From: Nonomuraea sp. MG754425
GTDB lineage: Bacteria > Actinomycetota > Actinomycetes > Streptosporangiales > Streptosporangiaceae
Direction: 5' to 3'
Length of the DNA: 55,703 nucleotides
Assembly (NCBI RefSeq): GCF_021699195.1
Contig: NZ_SSXE01000042.1
Location: forward strand, 1-55,703
Each line of letters starts with the position of its first letter. Within the stretch, counting starts at the first letter, position 1. The translations under genes were made by a program, and so were the position numbers. Positions 18,462-26,556 of this stretch are shown here, one piece after another. The notes beneath the pieces are model-generated. The model saw nothing but the letters and a program-made list of their open reading frames with translations, was not told the origin of the DNA and did no database searches.

Positions 18462-18659
18462 ATGCGGGTGACGGTCGACCGGGACACCTGCTGCGGCAGC
18501 GGCCTGTGCGTCGTCGCGGTGCCGCAGGTGTTCGGCCACGACGACGAGACCGTCGTCGTGGTGAACGTGCCGGAGCCGCCGGCCGCCCTCGCGGACCTCG
18601 TCCGCGAGGCGGCCCGGCGCTGCCCCACCGGGACGATCCGGCTGCTCGACGACGAGTGA
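18462..18659 (+). CDS. Ferredoxin 1 ([3Fe-4S]/[4Fe-4S] type, P450 partner)
   Basis: A 65-residue electron carrier. Cysteines are in DTCCGSGLCVVAVPQVF and in RRCPTGTIRL, the typical set for actinobacterial P450 ferredoxins that carry a three-iron cluster. It starts 2 nt after the stop of P450-1, so the two are translated together. No ferredoxin reductase gene is in the cluster; a general one must serve. Confidence 0.92.
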   Translation: MRVTVDRDTCCGSGLCVVAVPQVFGHDDETVVVVNVPEPPAALADLVREAARRCPTGTIRLLDDE

Positions 18660-18670
18660 GCCGGCACCCG

Positions 18671-18717
18671 ACACGAAGAAGCTGCCGGCGGTCCGACCGC
18701 CGGCAGCTTCTTCGTGT
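18671..18717. terminator. Bidirectional terminator, 22-bp perfect stem
   Basis: A perfect inverted repeat with 22-bp arms and a 3-nt CCG loop, centred on GCTGCCGGCGGT/ACCGCCGGCAGC. It lies 12 nt after the ferredoxin stop and 13 nt before the end of the convergent epimerase gene. It is the strongest hairpin in the window and probably ends transcripts from both sides. Confidence 0.88.
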
Positions 18718-18729
18718 ACGGCCGGCTGG

Positions 18730-19737
18730 TCAGCCCGCCAGGAGCTTGGCCTCCACGTCCGGGTCCAGGCCGACCAGCCCGTGGCCCGCGTGGTGGCGCG
18801 CGTAGGACGACTCCTGCGGGATGTCCTCGCCTTCCACCTCGCACAGCCAGGCCCAGGTGTCGGCCACCGTCTCGGCGACGGGACGGCAGCGCAGCCCGGC
18901 GGCCACCGCCTTGGACACGTCGGTCCGGTGCAGCAGCTCGTGCATCTCACCGGGCGGCAGCCAGGCCGGCAGGCCGTTCCAGGGCTTGACGCCCGCCTTC
19001 AGGATCGGCTCGGGGTCGATCCAGCGCAGCTCGGCGCCGGCGCCCGTGACCTCGACGCAGGCGTTGAGGAAGTCCTCCATCGTGGCGTGCTCCGGCGGGC
19101 ACACCATGTTGTAGGCGCCGTGCAGGCGGCTGCGCGCGGCGTCCAGGATCCAGCTCGCCATGTCGCGGACGTCGATGTACTGCAGGGAGCCGGTCCGCGG
19201 CCCCGGCGCGAGCTGGGGGCCGCCGCGGGCGGCGCGGCGCAGCCACCACGGCACCCGCCCGGAGTTCTCGCGAGGGCCGAAGATCAGCCCCGGCCGGACG
19301 AGCAGCGCCCGGTCGCCGAACCCCTGCCTGGCCGCCACCTCGCCGCCCGCCTTGGCGTCGCGGTAGTCGGTGTCGCCGTCGTCCGGCGAGCCGGAGACCA
19401 CCGGCCGGTCTTCGGTGAGCGGGGCGGGGACGGGGAAGTCGTAGATCCCGCGGGTGGAGACGTAGGTGTAGTGGCCGATGCGGCCCTCCAGCAGCCGCAG
19501 CGTGTCGCGGACCACCCGCGGCGCGCCGGACCACGTGTCCACCGCCACGTCCCACTCGCCCTGCGCGAGGGGCGCCATGCCGTCGGGGAGCGTGCGGTCG
19601 CCGTGCAGCGCCCGCACGCCGGGCGGCGGCGCCTGCCGTCCCCGGTGGAACACCGTCACCTCCCAGCCCCTGGCCAAAGCCTCCTCGGTCACGGCGCGGC
19701 CCACGAACTCCGTGCCACCGAGCATGAGAATGCGCAT
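18730..19737 (-). CDS. NAD-dependent epimerase/dehydratase-family protein (extended SDR)
   Basis: A 335-residue extended SDR with MRILMLGGTEFVGRAVTEEAL, the atypical GGTxFxG cofactor motif of NmrA/RNA-binding-like epimerases. It also has YTYVSTRGIYDF (Ser and the Tyr region), LLVRPGLIFGP and a C-terminal substrate region. It could modify a deoxysugar or reduce a ring ketone. No NDP-sugar biosynthetic genes surround it, so a polyketide substrate is at least as likely. An alternative ATG 12 nt upstream exists. It is the last gene of the SDR2, P450-2, ferredoxin-2 operon. Confidence 0.78.
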   Translation of the reverse strand: MRILMLGGTEFVGRAVTEEALARGWEVTVFHRGRQAPPPGVRALHGDRTLPDGMAPLAQGEWDVAVDTWSGAPRVVRDTLRLLEGRIGHYTYVSTRGIYDFPVPAPLTEDRPVVSGSPDDGDTDYRDAKAGGEVAARQGFGDRALLVRPGLIFGPRENSGRVPWWLRRAARGGPQLAPGPRTGSLQYIDVRDMASWILDAARSRLHGAYNMVCPPEHATMEDFLNACVEVTGAGAELRWIDPEPILKAGVKPWNGLPAWLPPGEMHELLHRTDVSKAVAAGLRCRPVAETVADTWAWLCEVEGEDIPQESSYARHHAGHGLVGLDPDVEAKLLAG

Positions 19738-19769
19738 CTGATCCCTCATTTCCCGGCAATCGAACTGGT

Positions 19770-19985
19770 TCACCCGGAGGAGCGGCCGACGCGCACCGCC
19801 CCGGACGGGCACAGGCGCTCCGCGCGCAGCGCCTTGTCCCACGCCTCCCCGGAGGGCGCCTCGGTCAGCACCACGACCAGGCCGTCCTCGTTCTGGTCGA
19901 AGATGCCGGGCGCGGTCAGCGCGCACACGCCCGCGCCGATGCACACCCGCTGGTCTCCCTCTACGCTGGTCGTGTCCGCAGCCAT
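19770..19985 (-). CDS. Ferredoxin 2 (P450 partner)
   Basis: A 71-residue ferredoxin with cysteines in QRVCIGAGVCALTAPGIF and ERLCPSGAVRVG. Only three cluster-ligand Cys are obvious (CxxxxxC ... CP; the usual middle Cys position is Ala), which fits a [3Fe-4S] carrier. It sits 13 nt after P450-2 and should reduce it. The ATG lies 8 nt behind AGGAGG; an in-frame GTG 9 nt upstream is less well placed. Confidence 0.9.
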   Translation of the reverse strand: MAADTTSVEGDQRVCIGAGVCALTAPGIFDQNEDGLVVVLTEAPSGEAWDKALRAERLCPSGAVRVGRSSG

Positions 19986-19998
19986 CTCCCCCACCTCC

Positions 19999-21186
19999 TC
20001 ACCAGGTCACCGGCAGCGCGTCGATGCCCTGGATCGCGCCCGGCGGGCGCGGGTTCAGCTCCCCGGCCGGCACCGCCATCCGCAGGTTCGGGATCCGCTG
20101 CCACAACGCCGTCAACGCGATCTGCAACTCCAGCCGGGCGAGGTTCTGCCCGAGGCACTGGTGACGGCCGTAGCCGAAGGCGATGTGGCCGCCGGCGTCG
20201 CGGTTGGCGTCGAACGTGTCCGGGCTCTCGAAGATCTCCGCGTCCCGGTTGGCGAGCGAGCCCGGGATGAGCAGGCCCTCCCCCGCCTTGATCAGCACCC
20301 CGTCGATCTCGATGTCGTCCGTGGCGACGCGCAGGTTGGCGCTGTCGGCGATCGACTGGAAGCGCAGCAGCTCCTCGACGGCGGGCACGATCGCCTCGGG
20401 GTTCGCCCGGATCGCGGCGAGCTGGGCCGGGTTCTCCATCAGCGTCACCGCGCCCAGGGAGATCATCGCCGCGGTGGTCTCGTGCCCCGCGATGAGCAGC
20501 GACATGGCCGCCAGCGCGAGGTCGTCGTCGGAGATGCGGCCGCTGCCGGACAGCCGTCCGATCAGGCCGGCGCCGTCGGGCGTCTTCTTGAAGTCGGTGA
20601 CGAGCTGCTCGAAGTAGGTCAGCAGCTCGCGGCCCGCCTGCCGGCCCTCCTCGGTGTCGAAGGTGCGCACGAGGCGGCGGATGGCGTCCTGGAAGAACTC
20701 GTGGTCCTCCCACGGCGCGCCGAGCAGACGGCAGATGACCCGGAAGGGCACCGGCAGGGCGAACTCCGTGAACAGGTCGGCGGGCGGGCCGTGGTCGAGG
20801 ATCTTGTCCAGTTCCTCGTTCACGATGCGCTCGATGTCGGCCCGCCGCTCGCGCACCTTCTTCAGCGTGAAGTCCGGCAGGAACATCCGCCGCTGGATGT
20901 CGTGCTCGGGCGGGTCCATCCCGATCAGCGCCTGGCGCTTGCGCTCGGTCAGCAGCGCGACCTGCACCGAGATGACCGGGAAGCCGGGACGCCTGCGGTC
21001 GGAGGACAGCCTCGGGTCCTTCAGCAGCGTCCTGGCCACGTGGTAGCGGGTCACCAGCCAGGCCGTCTGCCCGGCGTGGGTCGTCACCCGGCTCAGCGGC
21101 GGGCCCTGCCGCAGCTCCTCATAGGCCGGGGGTGGGAGGTGAGGGCAGACGCGGGCCTGGGGGAAGGCGGGCGGTGCTGTGGTCAT
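19999..21186 (-). CDS. Cytochrome P450 2
   Basis: A 395-residue P450. I-helix LLIAGHETTAAMISLGAV, ExxR in VEELLRFQ, haem loop IAFGYGRHQCLGQNLARLEL with axial Cys near 344. N-terminal PHLPPPAYEELRQGPPLSRV is typical of CYP105/CYP107-like enzymes acting on macrolides and aromatics. It differs clearly from P450-1 and P450-3, in which the haem loop reads FSxGPHFC, so it probably does a distinct reaction. It is coupled with ferredoxin 2. The ATG is behind AGGAGAAGCG. Confidence 0.93.
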   Translation of the reverse strand: MTTAPPAFPQARVCPHLPPPAYEELRQGPPLSRVTTHAGQTAWLVTRYHVARTLLKDPRLSSDRRRPGFPVISVQVALLTERKRQALIGMDPPEHDIQRRMFLPDFTLKKVRERRADIERIVNEELDKILDHGPPADLFTEFALPVPFRVICRLLGAPWEDHEFFQDAIRRLVRTFDTEEGRQAGRELLTYFEQLVTDFKKTPDGAGLIGRLSGSGRISDDDLALAAMSLLIAGHETTAAMISLGAVTLMENPAQLAAIRANPEAIVPAVEELLRFQSIADSANLRVATDDIEIDGVLIKAGEGLLIPGSLANRDAEIFESPDTFDANRDAGGHIAFGYGRHQCLGQNLARLELQIALTALWQRIPNLRMAVPAGELNPRPPGAIQGIDALPVTW

Positions 21187-21229
21187 CGCTTCTCCTGCTC
21201 GTGTCCTGTGAGACCGGCCGGCGGGCGCA

Positions 21230-22027
21230 TCAGTGTCCCCCGGCCACGTAGATCACCTGGCCGCTGACGTTCCCGTTGGCCTCCGAGCTCAGGAACAGCA
21301 CGGTGTTGGCGACGTCCGCGGGGGTCGAGACCTTGCCGACGGGGCGGTCCTGGTTCAGCAGCCGCTTGATCTGCACGTCGTCGAGCCCGGCGAACCTCGC
21401 CTGCTTCTCCTCCGGGAAGCGCCGCAGGAAGCCCCTGCTCACCGTGGCGCCGGGGGCCACCACGTTGACGAGGACGCCGTCGGGGGCCAGTTCGGTGGCC
21501 AGCGTGCGGCCGAGGCCGTGCAGCGCCATCTTGCTCGACACGAACGCCTCGTCGCCGGTGGCCCCGCGGGTGACGATGTTCGCCGAGATGAGGATGATGC
21601 GGCCCCACTGCTGGCTGCGCATCGCGGGCAGGGCGGCCTGCACGGTGTGGAAGGTGCCCTCGACGTCCGCCCGCAGCAGCGGCTGCCACTCCTCGGCGGA
21701 GATGTCCTCGAAGGGCACGGGGGTGGTGCGGGTGCCGTCCTGCGCGGAGGCGCTGAGCACGAGGACGTCGAGCCGTCCCCACTCCTCCAGCACGGCGCCC
21801 ACGGCCGATCGGATGGCCGCCGGGTCCGCGAGGTCGTACTTGACGACCAGCGCCTGCCCGCCCCGCTCGCCGATGACGCGCGCCAGTTCCTCGGCACGTC
21901 CGGCGTTGTTGCGGAAGGTCACCGCGACGCGGGCGCCTTCGGCGGCGAACGCCTCGGCCATGGCGGCCCCGATCGATCCGCTGCCTCCTGTGACCAGTAC
22001 GACCTTGCCGGCGAGTCCGAGTTCCAT
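21230..22027 (-). CDS. SDR-family protein 2 lacking the catalytic tyrosine
   Basis: A 265-residue classical SDR with TGGSGSIGAAMAEAF for cofactor binding, the Ser strand IILISANIV and a normal C-terminus ending NVSGQVIYVAGGH. At the active site the usual YxxxK is FVSSK: Phe162 replaces Tyr while Lys166 is kept. The NNAG motif is also replaced, by LSASAQ. Without Tyr, normal hydride chemistry should be poor. The protein may work as a dehydratase, cyclase or partner subunit, as some divergent SDRs do, or use another acid. It starts the operon SDR2, P450-2, ferredoxin 2, epimerase. The ATG is behind GAAGGGAGCCACC. Confidence 0.85.
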   Translation of the reverse strand: MELGLAGKVVLVTGGSGSIGAAMAEAFAAEGARVAVTFRNNAGRAEELARVIGERGGQALVVKYDLADPAAIRSAVGAVLEEWGRLDVLVLSASAQDGTRTTPVPFEDISAEEWQPLLRADVEGTFHTVQAALPAMRSQQWGRIILISANIVTRGATGDEAFVSSKMALHGLGRTLATELAPDGVLVNVVAPGATVSRGFLRRFPEEKQARFAGLDDVQIKRLLNQDRPVGKVSTPADVANTVLFLSSEANGNVSGQVIYVAGGH

Positions 22028-22064
22028 GGTGGCTCCCTTCGATGTACAGCGTTGCGGTCCTGCG

Positions 22065-22093
22065 TCGACATCGGCTCGAATCCGACTGAAGCC
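22065..22093. promoter_or_regulatory. Candidate SARP box upstream of SDR2
   Basis: TCGACAT and TCGAATC are 11 bp apart and a weaker TGAAGCC follows after another 11 bp. The site is 38 bp upstream of the SDR2 start and downstream of the barrel-protein stop, so the SDR2-P450 operon may have its own SARP-dependent promoter. Confidence 0.35.
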
Positions 22094-22130
22094 GGCAGGG
22101 CGGGCGAGACGGGCACAGACGGGCACGGCC

Positions 22131-22607
22131 TCAGAAGCGGGTGCCGGCCGTCGCGCTCTGCACCACCGCGATCTGGTTGCCGGCGGTGTCGTAGGCGGTG
22201 CCGGTGCCCGAGGCCGTCCAGGCGGTCGAGGACGTGAACGAGCCCTTCTGCTGCACCCGCACCTCCCCGATCCAGGTCTCGTCGTCGGTGTACATGTAGT
22301 GGCGGAAGCTGAACTCGAAACCGCTGGAGGTGATCCGCCACGAGCCGAGGTCGAGGTTGCCCGCGCCGGTCGTCGTCCCGAAGAAGATGCCGTCCGCGGC
22401 GAAGGCGAACAGGCCGGCCTCCGGCTCGCGGCCGGGGGCCTCGAAGGTCACCTTCACCGCCCAGGTGCCGAGCAGCGGGATGAGCTTCTTCTCCGTGCTG
22501 GTGTCGGCGCTTGCGGCCGTGGCCCCGCCCAGCAGGCCGAGACCCATCAGCGGCGCGAGGGTCCCGCCCCGGCTGAGCAGGCTGCGGCGGTTCAGGTCCG
22601 TTCTCAT
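22131..22607 (-). CDS. Tat-exported small barrel protein (allene-oxide-cyclase/lipocalin-like)
   Basis: A 158-residue protein with a twin-arginine signal: LNRRSLLSRGG, a moderately hydrophobic stretch (LAPLMGLGLLGGATA) and AASA before the cleavage site. The mature part of about 130 residues is predicted all-beta (LIPLLGTWAVKVTFEAPG, GIFFGTTTGAGNLDLGSWRI, FEFSFRHYMYTDDE, GEVRVQQKGSF, AVVQSATAGTRF), which resembles small allene-oxide-cyclase or lipocalin-like barrels. Such barrels can cyclise or bind hydrophobic polyketides. An exported version could do a late step outside the cell, or sequester the product. The ATG is behind GGAAGGAGTCCAG. Its family assignment is by pattern only. Confidence 0.65.
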   Translation of the reverse strand: MRTDLNRRSLLSRGGTLAPLMGLGLLGGATAASADTSTEKKLIPLLGTWAVKVTFEAPGREPEAGLFAFAADGIFFGTTTGAGNLDLGSWRITSSGFEFSFRHYMYTDDETWIGEVRVQQKGSFTSSTAWTASGTGTAYDTAGNQIAVVQSATAGTRF

Positions 22608-22655
22608 CTGGACTCCTTCCGAGCTTTCGCGGTCCTCCTTTATCCGGTGGTCTGC

Positions 22656-22706
22656 TCGAGCGGCGGTCCAACCTGGATCGGCCGTTGCCTGCTCGGTCTT
22701 CGAGGC
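22656..22706. promoter_or_regulatory. Candidate SARP box between barrel protein and LLM oxidoreductase B
   Basis: TCGAGCG, identical to the published DnrI/ActII-ORF4 heptamer consensus, is followed at +11 by TCCAACC, at +22 by TCGGCCG and at +44 by TCGAGGC. All lie in the 172-bp divergent spacer, about 75-125 bp before the LLM-B start. No gene is present in the spacer. Confidence 0.5.
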
Positions 22707-22779
22707 GGACCTGTGAGCCTGAGCGTGCAGGCGTATCTCCGCCTCACAGATAGGGACCCACAGAAGGGACGGCCTTGAC

Positions 22780-23808
22780 ATGAAGCTCGGTGTCAACCTC
22801 TCCTACCTTGACGCGGTGCAGGTCTCACAGGAGGCCGAACGGCTCGGCTTCGACCTCGCGGTGGTGCCGGAGGGCTTCCGCGCGGACGGCGCGACCGTCC
22901 TCGGCGCCGTGGCCGCCGCCACCACCCGGATCGGCCTGGCCTCCGGCGTCTTCCAGTTGCCCGGCCGCACGCCGGCGATGACCGCCCTGACCGCCTCCAC
23001 GCTCGACACCCTGTCCGGCGGCCGGTTCCGGCTCGGGCTCGGGGTGTCGAACCCGGACATCTCGGAGGGCTGGCACGGCGTCCCGTTCCGGCGTCCGCTC
23101 GCCCGGACCAGAGAGTACGTGGACATCGTGCGCCGCACGCTGGCCCGCGAGCCGGTCACCCACCAGGGCGAGCACTTCCGGCTGCCGCCCGAGGGGTGCA
23201 CGGCCTCGCCGCTGCGCCTGTTCAGCGAGCCCGTGGCCGAGCGCCTCCCGATCTACCTGGCGGCCGTCGCGCCCGGCGGGCTGGAGTTGGCGGGCGAGAT
23301 CGCCGACGGCTGGCTGGGCGCGTTCTCCCCGCCGGACGAGCTGCCGAAGACCATGGAGTCGCTGCGGGCCGGCCGGTTGCGCGCCGGGCTGCCGCTGTCC
23401 GGGTTCGAGGTGCTGTGCGGGATCCCCATGGCGCTGGGCTCCGACGTCGAGGCCGCCGCCGCGCCGATCAGGGGGTACCTGTCACACTTCCTCGGCATGG
23501 GCAACCGCGGGCGCAACATCTACGTCTCGCTGTTCGAGCGGCTGGGCTACGGCCCGGAGACCGGCGTGATCCACGAGCGGATGGCCGCGGGCGACCCGCA
23601 CGGCGCGGCGGCCGCGGTGCCGGCCGGGCTGGTGGACCGCATCTCGCTGCTCGGCGACCAGGACCGGGTCGCCGCCCGGATGCGGGCGTACGCGGAGCAG
23701 GGCGTCAGCACCCTGGTGATCTCCCCGTTCGGCGGCACCACCGACGAGCGCATCCAGATCCTCCGGGTGGCCGCCGCGGCGCTCGGCCGAGCCGGCCTCG
23801 CGGCCTGA
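22780..23808 (+). CDS. LLM-class flavin/F420-dependent oxidoreductase B
   Basis: A 342-residue luciferase-like oxidoreductase of the F420-dependent type. It begins MKLGVNLSYLDAVQVSQEAERLGFDLAVVPEG, then shows TRIGLASGVFQLPGRTPAMTALTASTLDTLSGGRFRLGLGVS, a well-conserved LLM segment. FRLPPEG, PIYLAAVAPGGLELAGEIADGWLG and a C-terminal RIQILRVAAAALG follow. It may reduce an enone or quinone, or oxygenate the aromatic. The MFS pump gene begins 5 nt downstream. The ATG follows AGAAGGGACGGCC. Confidence 0.88.
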   Translation: MKLGVNLSYLDAVQVSQEAERLGFDLAVVPEGFRADGATVLGAVAAATTRIGLASGVFQLPGRTPAMTALTASTLDTLSGGRFRLGLGVSNPDISEGWHGVPFRRPLARTREYVDIVRRTLAREPVTHQGEHFRLPPEGCTASPLRLFSEPVAERLPIYLAAVAPGGLELAGEIADGWLGAFSPPDELPKTMESLRAGRLRAGLPLSGFEVLCGIPMALGSDVEAAAAPIRGYLSHFLGMGNRGRNIYVSLFERLGYGPETGVIHERMAAGDPHGAAAAVPAGLVDRISLLGDQDRVAARMRAYAEQGVSTLVISPFGGTTDERIQILRVAAAALGRAGLAA

Positions 23809-23813
23809 GCGCC

Positions 23814-25457
23814 GTGGACACCGTCACACGAGCGGGGTGGGGGGCGAGGCTGCGCGGCCTGCGCGGCAACCCCTGGGCGGTCATGACGACCACCTGCCTC
23901 GGGTACTTCATCACGATCCTCAACTCCACGTCGGTCAGCATCGCCGTCCCCGAGATCCAGACCGGTCTCGGGGCGAACCTCGGCCAGGTGCTGTGGGTCG
24001 TCGGCGGTTACACGCTGGCGCTCGCGGTGCTGACCGTCACCGCGGGCCGGCTCGGCGACGTGGCCGGCCCGCGCACCGTCTTCCTGGCGGGCATGGTGGT
24101 GTTCTCCATCGCCTCGGCGCTGTGCGGGTTCGCCGAGACGCCGTGGCAGCTCATCGCCTTCCGGCTGCTCCAGGGCGTCGGCGCGGCGCTGATCATCCCG
24201 CAGACGCTCACGATGATGACGATCGTCTTCCCGAAGGAGCGGCGGGGGGTGGCCAGCGCGGTGTGGGGCGTGACCGCCGGGCTGGCCGGCGTCGCGGGCC
24301 CGACGCTCGGCGGCCTCCTGGTCTCCACGGCCGGCTGGCGCTCGATCTTCGCCGTGAACCTGCCGATCGGCGTGCTGATCATCGTCCTGACCCTGCTGGT
24401 GGTGCCCGGCGGGCACGTCCGGCGGGCGCGGCGGCTGGACGTCCTGGGCGCGGCGCTGGCCGGGGCCGCGCTCGGCGCGATCACGTTCGGCCTGCTGGAG
24501 GGCCGGCACTACGGCTGGGGCGAGGTCACGCCGTTCCTGACCGTGCCGATGATCATCGGGGCGGGGTTCGTGCTCCTGGCCGTGTTCGCCGCGCACCAGC
24601 ACCGGACGAGCGAGCCGCTGGTGCCGACCAGGTTGTTCGCCGACCGGACGTTCACGCTGATGACCGTCTCCATGGCGGCCGTGTCGATGTGCGTGATCAC
24701 GCTCTCCCTGACGATGACGCTGTACCTGCAGTCGGTGCTCGGCATGTCGGCCGCGCAGGCCGGGCTCACGCTGGCCCCGTGGGCGCTGGGCATGACGTTC
24801 GGTTTCCCGATCACCGGGCGGCTGATCGACCGGTTCGGCGGCGAGCGGGTGCTGCTCGGCGGGCTGACGGTCTACGCCGCCGCGCTCGTCGCCGTCGCCC
24901 TGCTCAGCCGGCCGGACGTGAACGGGCACCTGCTCATGCTGCCGCTGGCGGTGGCCGGGCTGTCGCAGTCGGCGGCCTTCGGCCCGATCACCTCGCTGGC
25001 GATGCGGGACGTCAGCACCGACCTGGCGGGGGCGGCCTCCGGGGTCTTCAACACGATCCGCCAGACCGGCACGCTGGTCGGCATCTCCGTGCTGGGCGCG
25101 GTGCTCCAGGCCCGGCTCGACACCGGCATCGGGGCGGCGGCGCGCACGGTCGCGGGCGGGCTGCCGGAGAACTATCGCGGCCCGTTCACCGAGGCGGTGG
25201 CCGGGGCGAGCGCGCGCGGCGACGGGGCGGCCATCGCCGTGCCGCCCGGGACGCCGGCCGAGACGGCGGAGCGGATGCGGACGCTCGCCGAGGCCGCGTA
25301 CGGGTCCGCGTTCGGCTCCGCGGTCACGTTCACACTGCTGCTGTGCGCCGCGAGCGTGGTGCTCGCGGCGCTCGGCAGCTACCTGAACGGGCGGACGCGC
25401 AGGGTCAGCCCGGAACCCGCGCCACGGCCAGATGCAAGTCGGTCCCCGTCGGCGTGA
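23814..25457 (+). CDS. MFS drug:H+ antiporter, DHA2 (14-TMS) family
   Basis: A 547-residue membrane exporter. The pattern of 14 hydrophobic segments includes motif A-like GRLGDVAGPRTVFLAG, motif C-like GVTAGLAGVAGPTLGGLL and NPWAVMTTTCLGYFITILNSTSVSIAVPEIQ at helix 1, standard for EmrB/QacA-type antibiotic pumps. Located inside the cluster, it most likely exports the product and gives self-resistance. The start is GTG, 5 nt after the LLM-B stop. Its last 53 bp overlap the end of the convergent methyltransferase 3 gene. Confidence 0.9.
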   Translation: MDTVTRAGWGARLRGLRGNPWAVMTTTCLGYFITILNSTSVSIAVPEIQTGLGANLGQVLWVVGGYTLALAVLTVTAGRLGDVAGPRTVFLAGMVVFSIASALCGFAETPWQLIAFRLLQGVGAALIIPQTLTMMTIVFPKERRGVASAVWGVTAGLAGVAGPTLGGLLVSTAGWRSIFAVNLPIGVLIIVLTLLVVPGGHVRRARRLDVLGAALAGAALGAITFGLLEGRHYGWGEVTPFLTVPMIIGAGFVLLAVFAAHQHRTSEPLVPTRLFADRTFTLMTVSMAAVSMCVITLSLTMTLYLQSVLGMSAAQAGLTLAPWALGMTFGFPITGRLIDRFGGERVLLGGLTVYAAALVAVALLSRPDVNGHLLMLPLAVAGLSQSAAFGPITSLAMRDVSTDLAGAASGVFNTIRQTGTLVGISVLGAVLQARLDTGIGAAARTVAGGLPENYRGPFTEAVAGASARGDGAAIAVPPGTPAETAERMRTLAEAAYGSAFGSAVTFTLLLCAASVVLAALGSYLNGRTRRVSPEPAPRPDASRSPSA

Positions 25458-26424
25458 TCCCGTCGAACTTCAGGCCGGAGCGCTCGAACAGGTCGGCGTA
25501 GTCCTGCTCGGTGCGCTCCTTGCCGCCCATGACCAGCAGCATGTGCAGATCCATCGACGGCACGAACTTGCTCTGCGGCGGGTCCTGGAGCAGCGGGTCG
25601 GCGATGATGATGCGCGCGCCCGGCCGCGCGGAGGCGGCCACGTTGCGCAGGATCCGCTCGGCGTCGTCGTCCTCGTACATGTGCAGGGTCAGCTTGAAGA
25701 CGTACAGGTCGGCGGCGAAGGGCACCTCGTTGAAGTAGTCGCCGGTGACGAAGGCGCAGCGGTCGCCCACCGGGCCGGACAGCAGTTCGTCGTCCACGAC
25801 GGCCAGGGTGGCCTCCGTGTCGAACCAGACGCCCGACAGGTGCGGGCCCTGCTCGAGGATCGCCCGCAGCAGCGTCCCCTCGCCGCCGCCCATGTCGGCG
25901 ACCGTGCGGGCGTCCTCCAGGGGCAGCGCCTGCACGAGCTTGGGGTTCATGGCGTCCGACCACGAGGTCATCCCGCGGAACATCCTGGCCTGCGCCTCGG
26001 GATGCTCCTTCAGGTAGCCGAAGAAGTCGGTGCCGAAGTTGTCGGGGAACAGGGTCTTGCCGGCGCGTACGGCGTCGGCCAGCTTGGACCAGATCACCCA
26101 CCCCCAGTCGGCCGGGGTGAGCAGGGTGTGGATCAGGCCGCCAGGCGCGTCCGAGCGCATGGTGCGGGACATGTCCGAATGCCGGTAGGAGTCCGGGGTC
26201 ACCTGCTCGAAGATGTCGTACGCGACGAGCGCGCGCATCAGGCGGGCCAGCGTCTTCGGCTCGGCCCCGACCTGCTTGGCGATCTCGGCCACGGGCGTGG
26301 GCTCCTCGCCGACCGCGTCGGCCAGGCCCAGCTCGGCCGCCGCCCGCACGATGGCGGCGTCGTGCACCGAGTTGGACAGGCGACGCACCCTGGCCGCGGG
26401 AGACGGTTCCATATTGCTGCTCAT
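25405..26424 (-). CDS. SAM-dependent O-methyltransferase 3
   Basis: A 339-residue COMT-like methyltransferase. The N-terminal dimerisation domain has RLSNSVHDAAIVRAAAELGLADAV. The SAM loop is VADMGGGEGTLL near residue 178, and VFKLTLHMYEDDDAERIL carries the catalytic His, with Met where the other two paralogues have Asp. It ends RTEQDYADLFERSGLKFDGITPT. The third such enzyme here implies up to three O-methyl groups. The ATG is behind GAGAGGAAGCGGAA. It is transcribed alone, divergent from P450-3. Confidence 0.9.
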   Translation of the reverse strand: MSSNMEPSPAARVRRLSNSVHDAAIVRAAAELGLADAVGEEPTPVAEIAKQVGAEPKTLARLMRALVAYDIFEQVTPDSYRHSDMSRTMRSDAPGGLIHTLLTPADWGWVIWSKLADAVRAGKTLFPDNFGTDFFGYLKEHPEAQARMFRGMTSWSDAMNPKLVQALPLEDARTVADMGGGEGTLLRAILEQGPHLSGVWFDTEATLAVVDDELLSGPVGDRCAFVTGDYFNEVPFAADLYVFKLTLHMYEDDDAERILRNVAASARPGARIIIADPLLQDPPQSKFVPSMDLHMLLVMGGKERTEQDYADLFERSGLKFDGITPTGTDLHLAVARVPG

Positions 26425-26478
26425 TTCCGCTTCCTCTCACCACCCGGTGTGGATCTGCCGCCTCATGCTGTGCTCGCG

Positions 26479-26496
26479 CGCTCGAACACCGAGCGA
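26479..26496 (-). promoter_or_regulatory. Candidate SARP box upstream of methyltransferase 3
   Basis: Read on the minus strand, TCGCTCG is followed at +11 by TCGAGCG, the consensus SARP heptamer. The pair lies 55-72 bp upstream of the methyltransferase 3 ATG, a suitable distance for overlapping a -35 region. Confidence 0.45.
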
Positions 26497-26556
26497 AACC
26501 CGCACGAGAGTCAAGCGGCGCTTGCGGACGCCTTGAGCCGCGCGGCCCATCGTCAT

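Noticed and set aside
18730..19737. Epimerase as proof of a deoxysugar pathway
   Set aside because: It is an atypical extended SDR with a GGTxF motif, and no dTDP-glucose synthase, dehydratase or aminotransferase is present, so a sugar role cannot be claimed.
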